Shown here piece by piece: positions 3,777 through 8,531 of a stretch of 8,531 nucleotides of DNA. Made by a program: the position numbers and the translations under genes. Within the stretch, counting starts at the first letter, position 1. Every line of letters begins with the position of its first letter. The DNA is from Puniceicoccales bacterium (lineage in GTDB: Bacteria; Verrucomicrobiota; Verrucomicrobiia; Opitutales; JAIRLG01), in NCBI GenBank assembly GCA_031278595.1, contig JAITKE010000040.1:1-8531 (forward strand), given 5' to 3'. The notes under the pieces were generated by a model. The model had not been told where the DNA came from. It worked only from the letters and a program-made list of their open reading frames with translations, and did not search any database.

Positions 3777-5545
3777 GAGCCCGTGGTGTTGGAGTCCGAG
3801 CTCTCTTCCAGAAAGGGCTCACTGGCCAGCGAGAGACGCTTTTTGACGAGGCCGGATTCGCAGACATTTTCCTCCCGCAGTCGAACGGCGAGGTCGCAGG
3901 GGAGAGCGCTGGCATCGATCGTGATGCTGCGGGCTGTGGGGGCCTCGGGGTGGATGAAGATCATCTTCTGGTACTTCCCGGGGCCGTAGGCCGTATTTTC
4001 CAGCGGCGCGTGCTTGCCCTGCTCGACGCAGCCGCTGCCCTCCGCCTCGCCGCTGCTGCGGGCCAGGGCATTGCGCACCGAGAAGCGATGGCGGTTGCTC
4101 CGGGTCAGCTCGACCAGGTCGGCGGCGCCCAGGTGCTGGGCAGGGCCGAAGCGGATCTGGGTCCGGCCGCTGCCGAGCTCCTCCGTGACTTCCTGTACCA
4201 CCGCCTGCATCGTCTCCCAGGCCGCGTCGCCGCCGAGGAGGTTCAGCTTCTTCCCCATGGTGTGGCCCGAGACCTCCTGGGTTTCCAGGCGGAGCTGGCC
4301 TTCGAAGGGCAGGTGACTGACACCGGCGTAGAGCTGTTCCGCAAGGCCGCTCGGCACGTTTTCCTCCGAAGTGTAGGAGGACAGGAATTGGTAGGTCTTG
4401 GACAGGGCATCCGTCGTGCGCAGCTTGACCGCGACGCGCTTGCGGTAGACCGATTCCTCGTCGCTGGTGTAGGAAATACGGGCCTGGATCAGGGCTGTCT
4501 CGGCGGAGGCGTTCATCCAGCTGGCGACGGAGCCCTCCGTCAGCTCCCGGGTCAGCTCGCCCGTGCGCTCCACATCCTCGACCGTGATGGCTTCGGCCGA
4601 AATATTCTCGAGGCCGGGCAGATGTTCCTTCCACCAGCTGATACTGTTCATATCGATGGGCTCCGAGCCGATCTTCTGCCGGACATAGGTGGCGCGGGAG
4701 CCCTCCAGTTCGATGGTCATGACGAGGGAGCGGGGGGCGGTGCCATCGGCGCCGAGCGGCCAGGCCTGGGTCTCCAGCGTCGACCAGACCCGGCCGTTGA
4801 CCGTGTGCGTCTTCTCGAACTTCAGCACGACGGCTGGGATCTGCAGGTCATGGCGCGGGCGCACCTGAAGCTCGTTAAGGCCGAGCCGGGGATCCTTTTG
4901 GTCGAGGCTCAGCGCTTCCAGCTGGGCCTGGCGTTTCAGGTAGAGGCAGGGAATTTCGCCCGTGTAGTCGAAGAAGCTGACCGTGTCCGGCGCCCAGCGC
5001 AGGAGCCGCCGGATGACCTCGGCGCAGGACAGATCCTTGCATTCGTCGTAGGGGATGAAGATCGGCAGGTCCAGCTGCGGGTCGAGGGCGAGGGCCACGC
5101 CCGCCTCCTGGGAGAGGTAGGCAATGACATCGCCGATCTGCTGCCCCAGCGTCAGGGCATCGCCGTTCTCATCCTGGCCGAGGATCAGGTGGCTCTTGTA
5201 GACATCCTGCAGCGGACTGTCCTCGGACGAGGTGTCGCTGCTCTCCTTCCACTTTTGCTGGTAAATCGTCTGCTCCAGGAACCACCAGGGGCCGGAGATG
5301 ACGTGGCGCTGGTAGGACCGGTGCGCGCGGTCGAAGGAGGGGGTTTCCGTCACGATACCCTGGAACCAGAGTTCCTCGCTGCGGTGGATCCGAATCGGCT
5401 CTCCGAAGGCGAAGGCACCGGGATACTCTCCGTCCCTCTCCAGCGTGAGGGTGTCGGTGGCCTGGTTCTTCAACACCCGCGTGGCACGGGAAATTCCCCA
5501 ATCGGCGAAGGAACGCCGCCGGTTCTGGTAAGTCAGTGACCACAT
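3773..5545 (-). CDS. Tail hub / baseplate-like protein (590 aa)
   Basis: ATG at 5545, preceded by AGGAAA; TGA at 3773-3775. Residues 31-65 (DTLTLERDGEYP, FGEPIRIHRSEELWFQGIV) resemble the first domain of phage tail-hub proteins (gp27/gp44/gpD-like), where a short beta barrel describes a field-strength-like strand followed by an FxGIV strand. Residues 80-96 (RHVISGPWWFLEQTIYQ) continue that domain. Residues 130-200 contain helix-rich sequence (LGQQIGDVIAYLSQEAGV, CAEVIRRLLRW) typical of the middle of hubs. The rest is charged and beta/helix mixed with no lysozyme or peptidase motif visible. Hubs cap the tail tube and carry the baseplate. The gene starts five bases after the 41-aa gene and overlaps the micro-ORF chain. 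The family call is from pattern and place, not a database match. Confidence 0.6.
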   Translation of the reverse strand: MWSLTYQNRRRSFADWGISRATRVLKNQATDTLTLERDGEYPGAFAFGEPIRIHRSEELWFQGIVTETPSFDRAHRSYQRHVISGPWWFLEQTIYQQKWKESSDTSSEDSPLQDVYKSHLILGQDENGDALTLGQQIGDVIAYLSQEAGVALALDPQLDLPIFIPYDECKDLSCAEVIRRLLRWAPDTVSFFDYTGEIPCLYLKRQAQLEALSLDQKDPRLGLNELQVRPRHDLQIPAVVLKFEKTHTVNGRVWSTLETQAWPLGADGTAPRSLVMTIELEGSRATYVRQKIGSEPIDMNSISWWKEHLPGLENISAEAITVEDVERTGELTRELTEGSVASWMNASAETALIQARISYTSDEESVYRKRVAVKLRTTDALSKTYQFLSSYTSEENVPSGLAEQLYAGVSHLPFEGQLRLETQEVSGHTMGKKLNLLGGDAAWETMQAVVQEVTEELGSGRTQIRFGPAQHLGAADLVELTRSNRHRFSVRNALARSSGEAEGSGCVEQGKHAPLENTAYGPGKYQKMIFIHPEAPTARSITIDASALPCDLAVRLREENVCESGLVKKRLSLASEPFLEESSDSNTTGS

Positions 5546-5549
5546 TTTC

Positions 5550-5675
5550 CTAAAAATTCCTTAAGTTGTCGAGGCGCGAACTGAGCTCCTGGAGCGCCGC
5601 CTGCGTCGCGGCTTCCAGTTCCCGCAGGTATTGGTAAAGGACCTGCAGTTCTTCCCGAATGCCCTCGTCCATCAT
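5550..5675 (-). CDS. 41-aa coiled-coil-like protein between fibre and hub genes
   Basis: ATG at 5675 overlaps the TGA of the fibre gene (ATGA), and TAG at 5550-5552 lies five bases before the hub start, so it is embedded in a coupled trio. A second ATG follows immediately. The product MMDEGIREELQVLYQYLREL and the following LEELSS-like part show leucines at heptad spacing and many Glu/Gln/Arg, consistent with a short amphipathic or coiled-coil helix. No family recognised. It may be a small tail accessory or assembly peptide; its gene-packed position supports reality. Confidence 0.55.
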   Translation of the reverse strand: MMDEGIREELQVLYQYLRELEAATQAALQELSSRLDNLRNF

Positions 5676-7093
5676 TCGATGCCGTAGAGGCTGTAGGAAC
5701 CCCCGCTGATGTTGCCGCCACTGGCGCTCTGGAAGCGCAGGGAATCGACGACGTCGTCGCCGGAGTTGAGGTAAGTGCCCCAGTAGTAGCCCATGCCGCT
5801 GTCGTGGTTCGTCTCGCTGACCCACAGGTAATGGGCGATGGCCGCCACCGCCACCGCATGGCCGGCGATGCCGTCGTTCCAGATGTCGATGTTCAGGTGT
5901 AGAAAACCATCACCGGCACGGTAGCTCTCGCTGCTGTTGCCCAGAGGGAAGTAGGGAAATTCGCCGACGTCCGCTGTGGATTCCGTGCGAACCGTCTTGC
6001 CCCGGATGTCATAGGTCTGCCAGCGGTAGTCCGCCGCGGTTCCCAGCCACGGAGTCGTGCCCAGAGATGAGGCGCCCAGCAGCAGCTGCATCTGGCTGCC
6101 GACGGGAGAGCGGGTATTGTGCTGTACGTACAGTTTATAGTGGTGAAACTTCGCGCCATCGAAGACTTGAAGGAAATCGACGCTGGACGTGCTCGCGCTG
6201 ATGTTCTGCTGGGCCAGGAGCTGGCCCGGGCGGGTGACCCAGGCGAGGCCCTGATCGGCGGCCGACTGGGCGCACAGCAGCTGTCCCTCCGTCCCCACCG
6301 CCAGGCGTTGACCGTGGGAGCTTCCGTTGGAGCTGAGGAGATCCCCCTTGGTCGTCAGCGGCGAGAGGTTTTGAAAGGCCTCGGTGGCCGTCGAAGCTCC
6401 CGTCCCGCCGTCTGCGATGGACAGGTCGCTGATCTGGGTGATGGAGCCACTGGTGATGTCCACATGGCCGGAAATGCTGACCGCATCGGCATCCTGTTCC
6501 GCCAGCGTGCCGAGCTCGAGGGAACTGCGCAGGGCCTCGGTGTCGATCAGCGAAGTGACGTCGTCATCTTTTAGGAGATAGCGTGCGTCGCAGGTCTCGG
6601 CGTCGTAGTAGAGCGCCTGCGGTTCCGGTGCGGCCAGCGAGAGACCGCCATTTTCCAGCACCCGAATGTGGCCGGCGGTCAGGGTCAGTACCTTCTCCGG
6701 TGCGTCCTGGGTCGTCGCCCAGATACTCAGCCAGTAGTGCCCAGCCGGAAGGGCGCTCTCCTCGGCGGAAAAACGGATCGTCGCGTGCTGCTGGCTGCCG
6801 TTCTTCCAATCGCTGAGGCCGATGTTCTGCGGAGTGGTGTCGTGGCCGGCCATGAGGTTCGGCTGCTGGCCGGAGGGGGCCGTTCCGTCGGCATTGAGGG
6901 CCTTGATGGCCAGGTGGATGGCGCTCAGGTTGGAGATGTCGATGGGCTGGTTGTCCCGGAGGATTCCGATCTGGAACTCCAGATCATTGCCGCGCCAGAA
7001 CTGCGGCGCCATGCGTCGGTAGACGTCCTGCGGCTGGTCGAAGGAATCGATCAGCGCGGCGATGCGGATGGGAAAGCGTTGAAGTGCAGGCAT
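5672..7093 (-). CDS. BppU/tail-fibre-like protein (473 aa)
   Basis: ATG at 7093, TGA at 5672-5674, no strong Shine-Dalgarno. Residues about 30-150 form a beta-rich domain (QFWRGNDLEFQIGIL, IDISNLSAIHLAIKAL, LPAGHYWLSIWA, GHIRVLENGG) like the N-terminal baseplate-attachment domain of BppU-type upper baseplate proteins. A linker with LYYDAETCDARYLLKDDD follows. The IADGGTGASTATEAFQNLSP motif at 227-245 is the hallmark repeat of many tail fibres. SNGSSHGQRLAVGTEGQLL (255-273) also fits fibre shafts. Residues 300-473 form a globular, presumably host-contacting head ending SGGSYSLYGIE, a common ending of fibre tips. It would sit on the tail tip and bind host surface. Neighbours: 134-aa protein upstream, 41-aa protein overlapping downstream. 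Confidence 0.7.
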   Translation of the reverse strand: MPALQRFPIRIAALIDSFDQPQDVYRRMAPQFWRGNDLEFQIGILRDNQPIDISNLSAIHLAIKALNADGTAPSGQQPNLMAGHDTTPQNIGLSDWKNGSQQHATIRFSAEESALPAGHYWLSIWATTQDAPEKVLTLTAGHIRVLENGGLSLAAPEPQALYYDAETCDARYLLKDDDVTSLIDTEALRSSLELGTLAEQDADAVSISGHVDITSGSITQISDLSIADGGTGASTATEAFQNLSPLTTKGDLLSSNGSSHGQRLAVGTEGQLLCAQSAADQGLAWVTRPGQLLAQQNISASTSSVDFLQVFDGAKFHHYKLYVQHNTRSPVGSQMQLLLGASSLGTTPWLGTAADYRWQTYDIRGKTVRTESTADVGEFPYFPLGNSSESYRAGDGFLHLNIDIWNDGIAGHAVAVAAIAHYLWVSETNHDSGMGYYWGTYLNSGDDVVDSLRFQSASGGNISGGSYSLYGIE

Positions 7094-7095
7094 AA

Positions 7096-7137
7096 TCGTT
7101 GTTCTTGGAAAAGGCGTCGTTGTTCTCAGAAAAGTTG
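7096..7137 (-). repeat. 21-bp direct repeat across the 134-aa/fibre gene junction
   Basis: Bases 7096-7116 and 7117-7137 match at 17 of 21 positions (both begin tcgttgttct). The repeat covers the last codons and stop of the 134-aa gene and the short spacer to the fibre start at 7093. The period equals seven codons. Confidence 0.6.
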
Positions 7138-7530
7138 TGTGGAAGCGGTGAATTTACCCCCGACCATCTGGTAGCTGTGGAGGGAAATGTTGTGGAAACT
7201 GGAGGATTCCACCCGCGTGACCGCAGCGTCGGAGAGCGTGTAGCTCGTCCCGCCGGGCTCGTTGATGAGCCGCAGGGGGCCGCTCTGCTGGGCAAGGGCA
7301 GCGGCGTGGGACAGGGCATAGGCCTGGGCCTCCTCGGCGGAATCGTGCCTGCGCTTGACCCGGAAGCTGAGCTGGGTCTGCAGATTCCCGCGGTCGAAGG
7401 CCCGAACCTCATCGCCACGGATGCGCTCCGCGATCTGCACCTGGCGCTGGCCCTGAATCCTGAGCTCGTAGGGAGACTCGCCGAATTCCAGTCCGGCGGC
7501 GAGGGAGAGGGAACCGAAGGTGATTTTCAT
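7126..7530 (-). CDS. Tail-associated protein of unknown family (134 aa)
   Basis: The start is taken as ATG 7530 (MKITFGSLSLAAGLEF), fourteen bases after the previous gene's end. The longer frame to 7728 would lie wholly inside the upstream gene and has low-complexity Ser/Pro/Arg composition. TGA at 7126-7128. The protein is beta-rich: GESPYELRIQGQRQVQIAER, NLQTQLSFRVKRRHDSAEEA, a helix with AYALSHAAALAQQ, then GPLRLINEPGGTSYTL and SYQMVGGKFTAS. The pattern, a paired-sheet protein describing values along a profile and ending in Y-x-GG, suggests a small tail or baseplate component. It lies between the terminator-like and the fibre-like proteins. I do not recognise a named family. Confidence 0.6.
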   Translation of the reverse strand: MKITFGSLSLAAGLEFGESPYELRIQGQRQVQIAERIRGDEVRAFDRGNLQTQLSFRVKRRHDSAEEAQAYALSHAAALAQQSGPLRLINEPGGTSYTLSDAAVTRVESSSFHNISLHSYQMVGGKFTASTQLF

Positions 7531-7543
7531 GATGAAGAGGGCA

Positions 7544-7996
7544 TTAGAGGCTGCCGGTGGTCGTGAAGTGGAGCCGGAGGCGGTTGGGACTGCCCTCGAA
7601 GGCATAGTCCCAGGGCCTGTCCGGTCGGCAGACCAGCTGCCCCTGCAGGGCCGGTGGGGCGAGGGCGAGGCCGTGGAGCCGTCGGCAGACTTCCTCGGCG
7701 ACGGCGATGGCGCTCCAGGGACTGTCATTGCTGAGGGAATATTCCAGCACCTCGACGCAGAGATCGAGTTCGTCGAAGAGCGGGCCGCCTAGACCCTCCT
7801 CGATGCGCAGCGGAATGGGCGGATGGACGTAGAGGTGCAGGCCGCTGCTCATCTCGGCCCGCTGGCGGATCTGGGCCTCGAAGTGGCTGGGCGAACCGCA
7901 GTGGATCGGCAGCTCGCGGAAGCCGCCGATTTGGCACAGGGTCTCGTAAACCTCCCGCTGGAGGGCCTCCAGTACACTGGGTGCTCGGTGCTGCAT
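7544..7996 (-). CDS. Small tail-terminator/gp37-like minor tail protein (150 aa)
   Basis: ATG at 7996, one base after the preceding gene's TGA (7998-8000), TAA at 7544-7546. The order of elements fits small tail-completion proteins: an N-terminal helix (VLEALQREVYETLCQIGG), a strand with polar ends (HLYVHPPIPLRIEEG), a central strand (DELDLCVEVLEYSLSND), a helix (IAVAEEVCRRLHGLAL), and a final strand (RLRLHFTTTGSL). Such proteins cap the tail tube next to the head. Placement directly after the connector-like gene agrees. Two cysteines lie in the middle and helix. Assignment rests on fold-like pattern and position only; no motif is decisive. Confidence 0.5.
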   Translation of the reverse strand: MQHRAPSVLEALQREVYETLCQIGGFRELPIHCGSPSHFEAQIRQRAEMSSGLHLYVHPPIPLRIEEGLGGPLFDELDLCVEVLEYSLSNDSPWSAIAVAEEVCRRLHGLALAPPALQGQLVCRPDRPWDYAFEGSPNRLRLHFTTTGSL

Positions 7997-7997
7997 T

Positions 7998-8462
7998 TCA
8001 AAATCCGCTGAGGCTGTGGCCGGTGGCCTGGGCCGGTCGGCCGTGAAGGACGTCGATGCGGCCCCCCGGACGTCGGTAGGTGCCGCTGGTGTCGACGGTG
8101 TCCGGCTGCCCGAGGGGCAGTTCCCCCTGGGCGATGCGCTGGAGCCGCTGACGGGCCTGTTCCGCCAGGCGGATCTGGTCCTCGGTCGCCTTCAGGCCGG
8201 GAATGCGGGTCTGGGCCGCCTCGATGATGAGCCAGCAGGCTGTTGCCTTCAGGTGGGGCGGAATAGTATGGGCCGTGCGGTCGAGCCGGTTCTGCGGCTG
8301 GGCACTGATCTCCGCGCGCATCTGCTCGCAGATGTCACGGATGATCTCCGGCAGAGGGTCCGTCTGCTGCTGGGCGAGGGTGGAGTGCCGGAGCACTTCG
8401 ACCTGCGGTGCGGCCAGATAGTCGTAGACCGTTTCCGGTGAAATCGTGATCCAGGGTGTCAT
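7998..8462 (-). CDS. gp36-like head-tail connector candidate (154 aa)
   Basis: The first in-window ATG is at 8462 and TGA is at 7998-8000. The frame stays open to the right edge without a stop, so an earlier start outside the window is possible. Residues 68-115 (IPPHLKATACWLIIEAAQTR, then ATEDQIRLAEQARQRLQRIAQGELPLG) match the pattern of Mu gp36/DUF1320-type connector proteins: P-x-LK, a conserved Ala-Cys helix, then a helix ending in IA-G-LPLG. These proteins join the portal ring to the tail. The N-terminal part (MTPWITISPETVYDYLAAPQ) also fits a connector start. The C-terminus (GHSLSGF) is short and Gly/Arg-rich before it. It is the first visible gene of the tail operon. Confidence 0.5.
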   Translation of the reverse strand: MTPWITISPETVYDYLAAPQVEVLRHSTLAQQQTDPLPEIIRDICEQMRAEISAQPQNRLDRTAHTIPPHLKATACWLIIEAAQTRIPGLKATEDQIRLAEQARQRLQRIAQGELPLGQPDTVDTSGTYRRPGGRIDVLHGRPAQATGHSLSGF

Positions 8463-8477
8463 GGTTTTGGAACTATG

Positions 8478-8520
8478 TTTTTCTGAAAAATGGCGGGGGA
8501 TTTTTTGAAAATGGCGGAGG
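8478..8520 (-). repeat. About 21-bp direct repeat upstream of the connector gene
   Basis: A T-run, gaaaa and tggcgg followed by g/a-gg occur at 8478-8499 and again at 8500-8520, offset by 21 bp with one single-base length difference. On the minus strand, the frame ending at TAG 8473-8475 reads PPPFSKN then PPPFFRKT. This could be the repeated C-terminal end of a gene lying to the right, but too little is visible to call that gene. Confidence 0.45.
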
Positions 8521-8531
8521 AGAACAGCCGG

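Noticed and set aside
3950..5539. Long + strand open frame (529 codons) opposite the hub gene
   Set aside because: It is the antisense frame of a GC-rich gene. The minus-strand frame has recognisable hub-like strands, a Shine-Dalgarno and coupled neighbours; the + frame translates to Ala/Gly/Leu-rich low-complexity sequence with no motif or start signal.
7531..7728. N-terminal extension of the 134-aa gene up to 7728
   Set aside because: The extension lies entirely within the upstream gene in another frame and is Ser/Pro/Arg low-complexity. ATG 7530 begins a normal beta-rich sequence and sits just after the previous stop.

Overview
The window joins the 3' end of a chromosomal housekeeping gene to a phage-derived region. 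Bases 2-310 (+ strand) encode the C-terminal end of glutamyl-tRNA synthetase (gltX). Almost everything else reads from the minus strand, and there is no terminase, portal, integrase or transposase in the window. The GC-rich tail genes, the generally poor Shine-Dalgarno sites and the Sec-type signal peptides suggest a high-GC, probably Gram-negative-type bacterium. A Verrucomicrobiota/Lentisphaerota-like host is my best guess but is not demonstrated.

Right part (8531 down to 3033): a compact virion-tail operon. In transcription order it holds a gp36-like head-tail connector candidate (7998-8462), a small tail-terminator-like protein (7544-7996), an unrecognised 134-aa tail-associated protein (7126-7530), a BppU/tail-fibre-like protein with a DGGTGAS motif (5672-7093), a 41-aa coiled-coil-like protein (5550-5675), a 590-aa tail-hub-like protein (3773-5545), and a 191-aa tyrosine-rich protein (3033-3608). 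Genes are tightly packed and often share ATGA stop/start overlaps. Between the hub gene and the last gene sits a 56-bp tandem repeat that makes a chain of three 19-codon micro-ORFs, each overlapping the next by ATGA. Each one looks like the start of the downstream gene fused to the end of the hub gene.

Left part (3032 down to 311): a cargo region with two copies of one module. A module consists of a large cloverleaf-folding inverted repeat, an AT-rich leader with a promoter candidate, a small gene (82 aa), and a gene for a secreted helical protein. The first copy is intact (82-aa gene 2083-2331, 168-aa secreted protein 1526-2032). In the second, the small gene is reduced to its last codons (971-1030) while the secreted paralogue (164 aa, 407-901) is intact. 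The two secreted proteins share a nearly identical signal peptide but have strongly diverged mature parts.

Three cloverleaf elements (1218-1324, 2530-2626, 2843-2948) share one layout: a closing stem, one long hairpin and two short hairpins packed with almost no unpaired bases. The third has an unrelated long-arm sequence that is still perfectly paired. Degenerate 21-22-nt direct repeats occur at several gene junctions and in the non-coding stretches. A 33-bp gltX fragment recurs 156 bp downstream of its place in gltX and could be a trace of the integration site.
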